Notes: a model not told the origin generated them from the sequence alone. A DNA stretch of 64,000 bases from Pseudisothecium myosuroides (GCA_951799445.1 OX637290.1:2482501-2546500), one strand, 5' to 3'; counted from the first letter of the stretch, positions 23,906 through 37,206 are shown. Translations and numbers: made by a program.

Positions 23906-25692
23906 ATCGCCACCGTTTCGCACGAAACAAGACTCAACACCGGAGCCCTGCTGCGTTGACAAAAGGCTTTTGCACCTGGTCCAATGTTGGTCTCGCACTC
24001 TTCCGCGCCATGGCACCATGGCATTAGCTATTGTTCATGGACATGTCGTGTTTGTGGGTCGTCTTGACAAAAAGCTGACAACTATTCATCAAGGATACCC
24101 CGGAATAGTGGCTCAGTACAACAAAAAACGGCACAAGATGATTGCGAGCCCTCAAGTTAGCACTTAGAGCTCTGGGTTTATTTTTCGTGAATTATTGTAG
24201 TTTTTAGTGTTAATTCATGCAAAATAGCATGAATTAGTAGTTGAGAGGAGTTTGGTAGAATTCCCTACCAGATTAGTGAGGAGTCTTCCTAAAATCATGG
24301 AAAGCACAATATACTCTGTTTTTCTATGTTTAGGCCTTAGTTTAGTGTCTTAGAATCCATATTAACGTTTTAGAGAGATGTGAGGATGTGAGAGTTAGCC
24401 AGTTCTAGTGTCTTGTCTATGTAAAACTCAACATGGGATAGCCTGGCTGAATCATAAGAGTCTATGTTCAGGTTTAGAAGTGTCTAGATCCAATTCATGT
24501 GGAATTTGGACTAGTTATGTGAAGGCCTGTAAATGCCAAAGAATACGAACCAGAATACAAAGTAGAAGAAGGGCAAGGTGATTGGAGCGTACAGAAAGGT
24601 GCTTTTAGGATAAAAGCATGCCAAGAGATCAACAGCGGAGTTAATCATCCACGACAAACCCCGGTACCAGAGTAATTTTCCTCTCGGACGAAAATTATTA
24701 AAGAATTGCTAAATTTAGCATCTTTATTGGAGGTTTGGTTTTGCCCTTAGCTTTTGGACACTTCCTAGAAGATTGCCCAAAAGTTTCGGGATTTTACAAA
24801 ACTCCACAATGACTCCATGGGAAGTCAACCGCCTTTAAAACTGATGGTAATTTTATAGAAATTATCCAGGGTGCGGTAAAATCTCACTAAAAATTATATT
24901 ACAATTTTATATATTAAATAAGCGATTAATCAAGTTTGAAGACTTTCTAATAGTCAGAAGTACCAAAATCGGCAACGACATCGAATTTAACAAGAATTTA
25001 CAACATAGCGACGGGTTGACCGGCGAACCAGGAGCTGGCGGTGTACGAATGTCGCAATCAAAGAATGTTTTCTTACTCTCACATACCTTCTAGGCAACCC
25101 TAACCAGTCAGTTTTCTCGGGAAATTCAAATTCCATTAGTTGAGATTTTGAAGTTACCGTTAGTGGTTTTTACGAGTATTTACAGCCTGGAAGTGGAGGG
25201 TAGGAGGTCCCGAAGACTAATTGAGGTCTTCTAAATGCGATGGCAAAATCGGTTTTCAATTTGGAGTTGTTCTCAAGAAGATAGGAAGAGTTCAGCCGTA
25301 AGTTTGACTTTTTTAGAGTAATTAGCGGTAATTCAAGGTTAATTGACAAAATATCTTGGTGAAAATTGAAGATTGGATTTAGTTAAGATTTGAAATCTTT
25401 CCTTTAAAAGCCAATTTAGATTAAACTAAGAATATTTAAAAATATCTTAGGATTGTTCAAAAATTATTTCAAGGTCAAAATAGTTAATTTCCTAAATATC
25501 TTTGGGAAAAATCTTAGATTTTATTTGGACAAGATTTCCTTGCTAATTAAGGCTTGTTCTAGAAAATTCTAAAGATTAAACAAAGATTATTTAGCAAATA
25601 TTTTAGGGTAGTTTAGAATTTAGCTTTAGGTATTTTTGAGTAAAAGAACCAAATATCTCATGGTAAACTAAGTGGTGGGGCCTTCTAGCGAG

Positions 25693-25701
25693 TATATAAA
25701 G
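25693..25701 (+). promoter_or_regulatory. TATA box of large element copy 2
   Basis: TATATAAAG in the position matching 673-680 of copy 1, upstream of a CCCC/T-rich likely start region. Confidence 0.55.
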
Positions 25702-26949
25702 CCTCCCCGTGAAGTTTCTCATACCCCCATTACACCATTATCTGCCTACCGACACTCTGTCGGAGTGTAGAGACTCTCTTTTGTTCATTTTGCTTACCGG
25801 CTTTGTCGGAAGCATTTAGTTAGACCAAATTTTGGTCATCTTTTGCTCATTTTGCTTTCTTTGCCTTCTTCTAGTGGAGGAATTGGTTAGAGGACTCGGG
25901 GTTCCCTTTTCAACCATCAAAACCACACTAAAATCATACTTTTGGGAGGTTTCATCCCCCAAAACTTGCATACCATCTTTGTGTACTAATTTTATGTTTT
26001 GTAACAGTCATTGAGTCAGAATTCTTAAGGCGGTGAAGCTAGTCTTTACCAAAAGATTCTAATACTCAAAACACTGGCCAAACTTTGTTGTATAACAAAG
26101 TTTGGTTTGATTTAATTCCTAATTTTTGGTTTAAACACTTTCATGTGTACTTCATTTAGGAATTAAAACTATTGGAGACCTTGGAAATTCTTTTAATCCT
26201 TAATGTTTGGTTTAAACACTTTCATGTGTACCTCCTTTAAGAATTGAAACATTCCTTCAGCCATTTGGAACCATATTTCACAAGTTTTTTCCTGGGGTAG
26301 CTCCCGCAAGGTGGAGCTTTGACCTTGAAACTATTTACCTTAAAGGGAAAGTTTGGGAGAAATCCTTGATTTTTGGCCTACTTAAGATAGAGGCTCCCTT
26401 TCTTTCTGCCGCAATTCACTCAAAGTTTGCTTATACACTCATTTCCAAGTCATGGATGTTCAATGATAGTTTAGTTTTTTTTAGTTTAGTTTGTTTTGCT
26501 AGTTTATCTTAAAAAAAACCCAAAAATACTTAGTTTAGTCACCCTACTTAGGCATCATCCCAAAAAATCCAAAAAAACTTTAGTTTAGTTTACTTTTGCT
26601 TAGTTTATCTTAGAAACCTCAAAAACCATTTAGTTTAATTGCTTTGCTAGTTTCTATTATCTCCAAAACCCAGAATATCATTTAGTTAGTTTGCTTTGTT
26701 TAGTTTATCCCAAAACTCCCCAAAAATCTAATTTAGAATTTCTTGCTTAGTCATTTAATTTAATTTAATTTTAGTTTATGCTGCTAGTTAGGACCAATTA
26801 AAATTAGAAAACGGAACGAGAAGGGGTCGAGAACTCAATCGGAAGCCAGGGATCAAGAACTCAGACGGGGACCAGCAGTCGGGAACGTGGGAACGGGTAA
26901 CCAGGGAACAACACGTGTCGGCCAAGGGGGAGAGGAGAGAGTACGAGAG

Positions 26950-27110
26950 TGCCAGAGCCTGGACAGTCCATTCGGTAAGCTCAGACAGCCATTTGGTAAG
27001 CTCAAACAGTCCATTTAGTAAGCTCAGACAACCATTTGGTAAGCTCAAACAGTCCATTCAGTAAGCTCAGACAGTCCATTTGGTAAGCCTAGACAGCCTT
27101 CAGTGGTCTG
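26950..27110. repeat. Minisatellite, about 24-26 bp unit
   Basis: At least six tandem units of the type CAGTCCATTTGGTAAGCTCA alternate between CAGTCCATT and CAGCCATTT starts. It lies inside large element copy 2. Confidence 0.75.
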
Positions 27111-27454
27111 GACATACCATTCGGAAATCAACCAAGATCCAGTTCAAATTCGAGAGACTTCAAAACAAAAATCAAATACTTAAGGTTAGGCCGTTGCTCG
27201 CCACACCAACCAATTTTGTTTTTTTCTCCTAAATTTGAGTTATCATGCTTGACGCTCAAAATTAACTATACACACACTAACTCACAACTCCCAACACTCC
27301 ATAGCCACAATAACAAATGACAACAAAACTTGAAGCAAAAAACACTTAAAGAAGACGAAATGGCGGCTTGAGAAGAATTAGAACTAAAAAAATAATATTT
27401 CCAACGAATCTAACTATTCATGTGGGCTTGTTTTTTTGTTTTTTTGTGCTTTTC

Positions 27455-27750
27455 CTATTCATTTACTATTCATTTTTGGATTTGTTTTGGTTGTTTATTC
27501 CGTACTATTCATATACTACTTATTTCAGGACAAATTGTTTTTTTTTTATTCTTTTTTTTACTATTCATTTACTATTCATTTTGGATTTGGCACGGTTTTT
27601 TATTCTTTTCCTATTCATTTACTATTCATTTTGGGACAAATTGTTGTTGTTTATTCTTTTCCTATTCATTTACTATTCATTTTGGGACAAATTGTTGTTG
27701 TTTATTCTTTCTTTACTATTCATTTACTATTCATTTGGAATAGTTCTTGG
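27455..27750. repeat. Minisatellite built on CTATTCATTTACTATTCATT
   Basis: About five units of 50-60 bp, each with CTATTCATTTACTATTCATT followed by TTGGGACAAATTGTTGTTG or a variant and TTTATTCTTT. The two near-identical central units span 27,605-27,715. The Phe/Tyr-rich frames here are artefacts of the repeat. Confidence 0.75.
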
Positions 27751-28232
27751 GTTTTATTCCTTTTACTATTGAAGAATTTGGTTTTTTCTATCAATTAGGA
27801 TTTTTAGAAGGAATTAGTAGGTTGAATGTTGATTTAGGTTTTGTTTTATTAGGCCTAATAAGCCAAATAGGAAAAGACAAAAGTCAACAAAAATATTAGA
27901 TTAATCCAACAAAAATCAATAAACTAATGAATAACAAATATTCATTGGAACATTATTAAATTGGACGATATTAATCTTTTAATTTAATTCTCAAATAAAA
28001 TAAATCTTCAAGGTAATTGGCAATAGGGCCTTGAAGTTCATTTTATTCTAAAGAATTATTTAGAAACCAACTAAAAACCATTAGAAATTTAACATAGAAT
28101 CCTAAAACTCAAGGAATTACGTTAAATTCTTCAATCTAACCACTTCTGTAGGGAATTAGCTCAAAAGTATGTCAAAAGAGAAATTTTCCAAACACTCTGA
28201 CACCAAAATTGCATAAAATAGACGGAGCACCC

Positions 28233-28313
28233 ATGATGGAGGACGATGGATACTTCGAATTGATTATGCTGGTCATGTGCAATGACGGAACCATGGCGTC
28301 GATGGACACAGAG
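28233..28313 (+). CDS. Short first coding exon of large element copy 2 (27 codons, then splice donor)
   Basis: ATGATG opens a 27-codon acidic stretch (MMEDDGYFELIM...) ending at ACAGAG|GTATGT, a phase-0 donor, mirroring the exon of copy 1. No acceptor exon was identified. Confidence 0.4.
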
Positions 28314-29439
28314 GTATGTTAGTATTTCTCTTTTTGTTTGCTTTGTTTTTTCCTTTAAATTGAAATTAGAATCGTTGCTTTTGGAAGTTAGCTTTTAGAT
28401 TAGAATTTTAGGATTTAAGTTAGAATTTAGAACTTGATAGTTAATTTTTTTGAATTTTCCAAATCCAAATCACACTTAAGAAATAACCAGAGAACGAATA
28501 AGTTACTAACAATCAAACTTAACCATAAGTTGGAGGAAATTTAAAATTTTCCATCCAAAAAAATCTTTAAGGAATATTTTAAGGTGGAATCAAACAAAGA
28601 ATCTATAAAGATTCCAACATTCCCTTTTTACTTTAAAAAAATACTTTATTTTTGAAGGATAAAAGTCTGGATGAAGTTTGAGGCTAATTTTGGATGAAAA
28701 ACATCTAAATAAGTTAAAATTCCAAATAATCTTAATAATCCAGAGCTTAAATGAACTAATAACCTAACCCTAAATTTTAGAATTATTTAGAATTGATTTG
28801 CTATTTTAGATTAGTGGATGAAGTTTTAGCCAATAAAGGGCCGAACTTCGACCGTGGTAACTTTTGCTAGGAAACCCGGAGTCTAACTTTCTTTATCATT
28901 TTGGGAAGAGAAAATTATATTCTAAAAGGGTGCTTAGATACAATTTTAGTTAGATTAGGTTTTGCTTTCTTTTTTCCATTTTACTTAACCATAACCTTTT
29001 AACTAGTTAACAAATAGTTTTTTCTTAGAATTAGTAAATTTTTACAAGATTATCAGTCACAAAAAGTGTCCATTGCTTGGAAGGCAAACACTTAATTAGG
29101 AAACACCCGATCATGAGTAAATCTCCAACGAAATAGCCGCTAGAGCCCGTGTGTAACTTTCTGACTCAAGGGTGGAGTTAGAAACACTCACAATGATGCT
29201 GTGCCAAATCATTTTTTTCAATCGGCCAGCTTAGTAACCACCATCCCTGAGTCTCCGATGGGGCGCGACACTTCTTCCAGGCTCAATAACCACCGTCCTA
29301 GGCTTCTGTTTTGCGAAAAGGTGGCAATGCTCACATATGTCATCCCTCATTCCTAGCCGCCCCAAATGGACAGCCAGACTTGAAAGTATGACCTTCGTCT
29401 GAATAATTCAGGATACAATGCCAAACACATAACTTATTA

Positions 29440-29660
29440 CTTCATTCAGACCAGTGTACCATATACCATTGCCACAGTCGAGGTAATTTTTTTAATTTTT
29501 TTAATTTCATAAAAAATTTGAAATTCAACATTTTTGACACCATAGGTCCAAAACAACACCCATGCATCCCTCCTTGTAGAGAACTTTCCAACAATACCAA
29601 GAACCTGACTTGGGCATGCATGGTCCATGAAATCTCACCATACAAACAAACACATAACAT
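29440..29660 (+). repeat. Dispersed repeat family 6, copy 2
   Basis: Has CAGTGTACCATATACCATTG, GACACCATAGGTCCAAAA, CAATACCAAGAACCTGACT and AAATCTCACC in the same order as the other family members. Confidence 0.6.
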
Positions 29661-29919
29661 TCAGTAGCCTTCAGAGAGGCTGCCTTTTCCTCTCTGAAGT
29701 CATCATCCATGAAATTCATCCTCATGTAAATAATATAAACTTGGGTACTAGGATAGTGGCAGTACATTATGGTATGTTTTATTTATTTTTTTAAATTTTA
29801 GGACCAAACATACAAATCAACAAATATTTGTAGAAAAAGATATTGGCAAAGAATCCAATGGTAATGCTACATTAGCATTTACCATCAATAACTTAATTTG
29901 AGCTTCTAAGTGAAAAGAC

Positions 29920-30510
29920 AACTCTATATATACACATGGGGTGGTAGTAGGTAGAACAACCCATGTGGAATAAATTAAATTGAAGTTGTAATTTCTCAAG
30001 AACTCAATTGTTAAGTTAAAAACAAAGAATTGTGTTAAAAGTATAATTTCAAACCTCATTTAGACATAGTAGAATAACATTTCTCAAAAAACTTTGAACT
30101 AAAAAAAAGTTGGTAAATGAAGATAAGTTTCACCTCCAAAAATCCGTTTGGCATTTTGAATCTACAATAAAAAGTTTTGGACAAATTTGAGAGAGGATTT
30201 TTAAAAATGTTAAAAGAAAATGTCCAATCCAAACCCACTCTCAAATTTGTCCATAACTTTTGATTGTAGATTCAAAATTCCAAACGGATTTTTGGAAGTG
30301 AAACTTATCTTCATTTACCAACTTTTTTTTCGGTTCAAAGTTTTTCAAAAATGTTATTTTACTATGCCTAAATGAGGTCTGAAATTCTACTTTTAACACA
30401 ATTCTTTGTTTTTGACTTAACAATGAGTGCTTGAGAAACTACAAGTTCTATTTTATTTATCCCACATGGATTGCTCTACCTCCTACCCCTCCATGTATAC
30501 ATATGTAGCT
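29920..30510. mobile_element. Palindromic foldback element, family 4, copy 1
   Basis: Two arms of about 280 bp meet near 30,220. The pairs include GTTTCACCTCCAAAAATCCG with CGGATTTTTGGAAGTGAAAC, and CAACCCATGTGGAATAA with its mirrored copy at 30,458. Related to the palindrome at 42,580-43,120. No protein is encoded; overlapping frames on either strand reflect the symmetry. Confidence 0.75.
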
Positions 30511-30654
30511 TCTCTTTCCCTTTCAAAAATCAAAATATAGTTGATTTTGTATGAATTCAAGCTAAATGTTCAACGTTGCTAGGAAGCGAGCGGCGAGCGT
30601 AGAGCGGGAAATAGTGAGTAGGGAACGTAGATCTTGGATGGAAAAATAAAATGA

Positions 30655-30865
30655 AATTTGGAATTTTTTGGGATGAAAGTGATTGAAGATTTGGAATTTT
30701 TTGGATGAAAGTTAATAAAAATTTAGTGGATGTAAACAAAATTTTAGATTAAAGCATGAGAAGGAGGAAATGGTTTGGATGAAAAAAATGGATGAAAGTA
30801 GATGAAATATTGGATGAAAGTAGATGAAAAAATGGATGAAAGTACATTAAAAATTGGATGAAATC
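30655..30865 (+). repeat. Degenerate tandem repeat GGATGAAAGTAGATGAAA
   Basis: GGATGAAAGT and GATGAAA words recur at least nine times with 18-25 bp spacing. Confidence 0.6.
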
Positions 30866-32700
30866 ATATCGAATAGGAGTTCAGGCATTATTTGAAAAAA
30901 CAAGAGACAACACTATGAAAATGAGAAAACGAGTGATAAAATTCTATTGCCATGCACAAATATATTTTTTTAGATGATGGGACCTATAACCGCGGAAATA
31001 GGATGTCTTATGACTGCGGTTTACGATACGTATCATTTTGCACGCACATAAGAGTAGAACTGAAATACACCTATTACCGTGAAAATATAGAACAACTGCG
31101 GAGGTATACCTCTGAGCTTATCCAAGGTTTTAGCTAAACGTTTAATTTGGACAACACATGAGTTGTTCCATATGTTGGATTCTAAGCTAATGATGTCAAC
31201 ACAATGTCAGAGAATAAAAGAATTAAACATATGATGGGTATGACCTGGTGCAAGGAAACATTATGTACAATACAATGATGCTAGAAACAATTTCAGAAAG
31301 GGTTTAGGTGGGTCTAATAAAATGCAAGTACTGGCCCCTCGGGAGGGTTACTTAGTGCATTTTACAAACAACGTACGGCAAAAATTAGGGTGGATTTTAT
31401 TCATTTTAGGTAAAATTTATAAAAGAATTACAAATAAGGTAGGGGACATTGAAAGTGACAAATCCATTATAAGTAATGTAGATAGCCTAAAAATATGGAC
31501 CATTAAGATTTTAGTACATGTAATTTAGGGGCTGAAGAACTGGATTCTAGGGATTGTATTTAGTATAGTCTGCCTATACAAGGGTACAAGTGGGTGTACA
31601 GGTGGGTCACATTGTGGGAGAATTTTTTGATGTAGACATTTGCATGAACTCTAGTACCAGTAGTTTGCTGCTGCACTGGTTCAGATTTTGGCGGACCATT
31701 GTGATTGTTCCCACATTTTGACATTCATACACATTTTGAGTACTTTCATTGGAATACCATGTGTTTTTAAACACATTTTCATGACAGGTTACTATTTTGT
31801 TTCCATGTTGATATCATTCATGCACTTTGAGTTTATTGTTGTGGTTTGTTTTTGGAACCTTAATCCATGCTGCATTGTTTGCCATTTTCACTTACATTAG
31901 TATCCATAATTGCACACACTTGGTACACTTTTAGTTTGCGTACATTTGCATTGCCTTCTAGTTTTAACCACATGTGAATCACAGTTGAATGTAGGCCTCA
32001 TTGATATTTAGTTGCAGTTTCATGTATTTGGTTGATGATATGGATTGGAAGTTTCGTTTAGCAATTTGTCTTTGTTTTTTTGAAGCATGACAAAACTCAA
32101 AGGCTGAATTAGAGTTAAGAGCCTTTGCTACCAATTTGGAGATTTCAAAATTCTTTCCATAATTATAGTACATTTCAAACTTAAAGTGAGAATGCATGAA
32201 AATAGGTAGAAGTCCAGTCATTTGCTTGGGAGGCTTGTTTTTCTAACAATTTAGTTAAGTTTTGTAACAGTTTGTTTGAGAATGCATGAAAACATATTCA
32301 ATTTTAGTCATTTTCTTGGAGAACTTGTTTTCTAACAAATATTCCTTCTCATTACTTTGCAATTCACTTTTGCTCTTTACAAAGAATATAGCCTATAAAA
32401 AATTGCATTGATGTAAGTGTTATAAGTAATTATAGAGTGCCATAATATATGCCATTTTCATAAATTAAATAATATAGGGGCCCTCTTAATTTTGCCTTGG
32501 AGGTAAATAGCCCCCCCAAAAAAAATACCCCCTCGCCACACGCGGTGCACAAAATATACAAAGAGTGACCCACCCGAGATTGGCCCTTCTAGCCTTAGTA
32601 CATTTCCATTCATGTATTCAATAAACATAAGCATGGTCTTTGTTCGCAAAAATACAAGCTAATTTGATCTCAAATGATTTAGTATCCCGCTAATAAATAC
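30866..32700. other. Intergenic, no gene recognised
   Basis: Short frames only. A stretch TTGTTTTCTAACAA..GAATGCATGAAAA is loosely duplicated at 32,185-32,340. No transposon ends were seen. Confidence 0.4.
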
Positions 32701-33309
32701 TTACTTCACTTCATTGAAACTGAAACTCGTTGCATAAATGAAGGCCTCCAATGTAGACTGTAGGTTGGAGATGACCGTGAAGATAAAATAAAGATGCTTA
32801 TAGTTTGCCCAGGTTCCCCGCTTGCCCAAGCACATCAGCTTCATTTCCTTGAAAGTTGGACACATGCAATCTGGAAACGAGGCTACAGTGAGCATGTACT
32901 TTTCATGGCAAGGCTCTACACCAAAGATGAGTGACACTATACAATCAAATCCAGGGTGGGGAACCATTGTCACCCTTTCTATGCGTGCATTCAGTGTCAG
33001 AGCCGATGCACAATTGTTCTGGTGCTTCACAATTGGGGCCTTTGGGTTCCGGCGAACGACCTTCCCCGCTCGAGTTATGGGATGTTCATTTGGTGAAGGG
33101 GGAATATGGTAGGCACGCACAATTTGTATGCCAACTTCACCACCAAATAGTCTGTGGGGCGAAATGACTTGCCATTCTGGAAGTTGAAAGCTTGTCGCTT
33201 CCAAGGCCAAAATCTCGGCCTTCAAGAGGTTGGTGCCCATTTTCACTACCAAATGGCCGGAATAGCTAGTACTAATAACACCCACTTCCATCATGTACCT
33301 TTCACACAT
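32701..33309 (-). pseudogene. SWIM-like zinc finger fragment, possibly transposon-derived
   Basis: A 202-codon frame starting near 33,309 with no clear N-terminal domain. Residues 148-172 read CMCPTF...CLGKRGTWANYKHLYF, resembling a SWIM finger (CxC...CxH) whose third cysteine is Tyr here. SWIM domains are common next to MULE-type transposases, but no transposase catalytic part is visible. The start context is weak, and a piggyBac-like miniature element begins 110 bp upstream. It may be a gene relic. Confidence 0.35.
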
Positions 33310-33418
33310 TGTTCAATGTCGTCCTGTAAACATTGAGTAACATGAAAGGTGCCGTTAGCATTGGGTCACGTTTTCAATGCTTCTTTGTAACCCACTCAGA
33401 ACTTGCCATTGCAGTGCG

Positions 33419-34368
33419 TTAACCCCTAAAGGACCGGCATGCGTTTTTTGGATGTATAGAAATTTTGGGCAAGTACGTATGACTAGAGATTTCCATCTTT
33501 TAAGCTGAAATTTTAATAGAAGGTGGGCACGAGGAATATCTTTCATATGCACTAAATTTCAAGACATTTGGAAATAGGAGTCAAAAGTTATGGCCAAATA
33601 TGTTACTTGTTTTTGTAACTGGGCAGTCTGGGCAGCAAAAAAAATTTGGCAAAAATTTGATTTTTTTTTTATAATATTTTTTTCTCGTAGATTATATTTT
33701 TGTCTATCTGGAAAGCTTTTATTCATTTCATTTGGATTTGCTATGAGAAAGTTATGGACATTCTTGTTTTTCGGGCAGTTAGAGCATCTTCTTGAAAAAA
33801 ATAACTTGTAGGATTCATTTCTGAATGCTATTTTTGCAATTTTTCAAAAAACAAAAATTCTCATGGTTTAGTTTACTTGCTAGAACAATCTCACCATTGG
33901 GATTAGTGTATTTTAATTCCATCTAAAATATATTAATGTTTTAGATTTTCCTTCTCTCTCTCGTACCTACTTCTACTTAATAAATTTTTTAGGAATGATC
34001 ATTCATCATTCAGTTTTTTTGAATATTTTTTTTTCCCTACATTCTCAACTCAATTCTCCACTATAAAGATTTGAAGCTCCAAACTCTGTAGTGCAAAAAT
34101 TTTAAGTTAAAAATGTTTAAAGTCAAAAAATCTAGTCCCGCAATGTGCTGAAATACTTGTTTTTTTCACTTTAAACACAAATATCTTGCAATCTGAGCAG
34201 TCAAAAATTCTGAAATTTTTTCCACACATTCTCATACTAGTTAAGTGTAAGATCCTACGGTTAGATGTGGAAAAAAAACATTTTTCAAATTTTTTTACTC
34301 CTTGCTATAGAAATGGCAGTTTTGAGTGTTTTTTGGCAGAAAAAAGGCCTTGGGCCTTCAGGGGTTAA
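33419..34368 (-). mobile_element. piggyBac-like miniature element (TTAA family 1), copy P1
   Basis: TTAACCCCTAAAGGACC begins it and CCTTCAGGGGTTAA ends it, giving a TTAA duplication and roughly 13-bp terminal repeats. The interior matches copies P2 and P5 in the same orientation, for example AGTTATGGACATTCTTG and TAGAACAATCTCACCATTGG. It is 950 bp with no reading frame of note. Confidence 0.8.
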
Positions 34369-35079
34369 TAGACAAAGCATTAAAGATGCTCTAAGCACTT
34401 ATTTTTCAACATGGGTCTTTACCCCTTGACCCCTAAGCGCTCTGACGCCCAATTTCTGAACGATAAAGAGATTAAAACTCACATCTCTTTCTCATTACTG
34501 CTTAGGTGAAAGTCATCCTAATTTGCATAAATGCTTTATGAAGTTGTTGTACTATTTTGAATGGTTGGATTTGGTATTATTAGTTGAGTACATATTTTTT
34601 CTATAATTACAAATGTGGAAGTATGTCAAGTGGTTGAGCAAGCCAAAATTGTATTGCCTCTAATTTAAAATTGGATTTGCAAACATGAGGTCATAGATTT
34701 TAAGAACAAAAAAATTTCAAAAATTGTCATATTAAGTGAACTTGATTTCTAATCCATTCCAACAAATTTTTCTCAAAAATGAGAATAATTTGCTTGTGAT
34801 CAAATTTAAAAGAAATCTTGAAATTTTCCTCTTAAAATTTATAGAGAAATATTGGTGATAGCATTGGTGAATCTAATTGTACGGATGGAATCTACAACTC
34901 AAAATCTACAACTTTTATTTGTATCAAGTTCAAAATATTCTTCCAAATAGTATTTTATGAAGATATTTCTCAAATTGTCAATTCTAGAGAAGACTCTGGA
35001 TGTTTCAATAGGGGTTAAGGACCAAATTTTCCAAATTTTGAACATCATATGACTACAAAAGCATCCCAAACACACAGAA
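34369..35079. other. Intergenic, no recognisable feature
   Basis: A+T-rich; nothing supported beyond short frames. Confidence 0.4.
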
Positions 35080-35807
35080 GGGTGATTGCATGAAACACCT
35101 GTCAATTTTATTCCATTTTGCAATAATACTCGTGATTTTTTTTGGAGTACTTTAAAATTAGAAAATCAATTTTTAAAAAATTAAAAAATATGACCAATGT
35201 ATACACCTTTAAGATGAAGGTAACCAGCAAAGGAAATTCATTAAAAAAATTTCTAAGTAGGAGAACTAGAAAAGTGCCAATTCTCAAGAAAAATACATAC
35301 TTTGATGTTTTAATTAGTAGAAAATAGGAAAAATTTAAATTAAAAAAAAAATTGTTTATTTGTAGCAACTGTATGGAGATGGTCATTCACTAAAAAAACC
35401 ACCAAAATAATTTTTTACATGTTTCAAAATGCAAGTAGAAAGAGGCTCACTTAGTAGACTTCTACACCACATAAAATTAAGTATTTTTAGAATTCTTTTG
35501 GGCGATAGCTACAAGTCTATTAGAAGACCATTTCTACCAAGTTTCAGCTCCAAATTCGTTTTTATGGGTATTAAATAGTACTGAAAACTTTCAAATTGGC
35601 ATTTGTGACATAATATCGAGGGTTGTTATTAAATAATAAAACATTTTATTTAAATTCCAAAAAATTAGATAGGGTGTATAATAGTCATAAGTACCTTGTC
35701 TATGAATTTGGAATCATTTAGAGTTAAAACACAAAAGTTATGGCCAAAAAACTAATCAACACACGACGTGTGACAGAATATAGTACAAGAATTTCATGCA
35801 ATCACCC
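35080..35807. mobile_element. Terminal-inverted-repeat MITE, GGGTGATTGCAAG family, copy D
   Basis: Ends GGGTGATTGCATGAAACACC and AAGAATTTCATGCAATCACCC. The right half corresponds to an arm of palindrome B; the interior matches copy E almost throughout. Flanks are A-rich (AGAA left, AAAA right), so the target duplication is blurred. Confidence 0.75.
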
Positions 35808-36911
35808 AAAAATGCATTCTTTCATCCGGCTAATTTATTTTAAAGATTCTTGTGTTAGTTCTTTAATTTCTTTTAATATTTGTGAGGTATAGATTTTGAA
35901 GACTTTGCTTTGCAAATATTCTATAATTCAAACGGTAATGGTAGGTCTTACCTTGTAAGTAATTTTTTTAGTTCAAAAAATGATCCAATAGGAAATTTCA
36001 TGAAAATGGCACTAATCCATATGCCATTTTAAAATTGTGCAATCTAAACTATAAAATTGCCATGTAGGACATATATAGATTTTAGACTAAACAATCTAAA
36101 TCGTAAAATGCCATCTAGAATAGGTATAGATTTTACAACGGGCTATCTAAATTGTAAAGGTGCCAAAGTTGCGGAATGGCACCATTTTAACGAAATTCCT
36201 CATCCCATTAAAAATGAATTGAATAAAAAAGTAAAATAAAAATCTTCAAAAATCACTATAACTAGAAGTTAATTTTTTGAACTGAATGGAGTTTTTTTGT
36301 AAAAATCACAATTATTCAATCTACAATCAATTTTAGAAGGAATTTTAAATATTTGGCTTCAAATTGTATTGAAAAATATTGATTTAGGTACTAGTTGATT
36401 TAACCATTTGGGTATTACCTATGGATCATATTTTACAACTATTTTTAGAGAGTCATCATTAACCCCTCATCGCCCAAGGTGACCAAATGTGTCCACTGAG
36501 AATTAAAAAAAGACTCCCCACGCGGCGGTGAGGGAGGGATTTGTCTAGTGCAATTATGAGCCAGTGAGTGGCGGGTGTCAGGATGAGGGCAATCCAATGG
36601 CGAGGAGTTTAGGATGTTCAATTTGTGAGAGACGCTGCTTGGATTGGTGCGAGGGTGAACTTCGGACATGATGGCCGTTTGTCCCGTTTTTCTAGATTCT
36701 GATCGGCAACTGATGGTCTCATATCGTTGGCACCAACAGTGTTTTGCTTGGTGCTGAGTGTTGACAATCTACACGAGACTGCACAACCAACGTTAGGCGG
36801 TCATGAGCACAAGCCTCAGCCGGTACCCTTGGCGGAGAAGCCAGGCAACTCGCACATGGAAAGCCACCTATCAGTCAATACACTTTGCCAATTACCCTGA
36901 AATTTTGTCTG

Positions 36912-37206
36912 TGTGTTGATAACACGATCAAGCTTATAGTTGTGCAACGAGCCTCTTGCGGAGGTAAAGCTAGGGGTCAATGTAAAAAAAAAGACCCCCT
37001 ATTTTATGTTGTCTTTAGGCGGGTATGTTTTAAGCCTCTCCTAGCTAATTTAGGGCCTCTGATAGCAAATATGAACTCAGAATTTGCAAATTTTATCATG
37101 CTTCGCAAATAAAAAGTTCCTGCGTTTTTCCCAAGGGTAAAACGAAGGGGCAAAACAGCCTTCGTAGGAGGCTCGTTGCACGACTATAAACTCAACCTGT
37201 TAACAC
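36912..37206. mobile_element. Foldback element with core shared with 45.0 kb, arms unique
   Basis: The left arm has TATAGTTGTGCAACGAGCCTC (36,936-36,955) and the right arm GAGGCTCGTTGCACGACTATA (37,168-37,187). The interior from about 36,978 to 37,130 (TGTAAAAAAAAAG, GCAAATATGAACTCAGAATT, CTTCGCAAATAAAA) matches 45,040-45,205, but that element has quite different arms. Confidence 0.6.

Larger units (their letters stand above)
24700..29300 (+). repeat. Large dispersed element, copy 2, retroelement-like
   Basis: Full-length-looking relative of the element at 1-4,345. Blocks in order: a region ending AAAATCTCACTAAAAATTA at 24,886; TATA box at 25,693; 5' leader; CTCCCGCAAGGTGGAGCTTTG at 26,302; two minisatellites; ATG exon with splice donor at 28,233-28,313; and TCCATTGCTTGGAAGGCA at 29,069. 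Copy 2 carries extra tandem repeats (26.95-27.1 and 27.45-27.75 kb) absent from copy 1. No retroelement protein could be read, and both boundaries are approximate. Confidence 0.5.

Noticed and set aside
26950..27110. CRISPR-like array
   Set aside because: Units of 24-26 bp are directly adjacent without unique spacers, and the context is a eukaryotic retroelement-like repeat.
27368..27798. Phe/Tyr/Leu-rich frames as membrane proteins
   Set aside because: Three overlapping frames come from one minisatellite of CTATTCATTTACTATTCATT.
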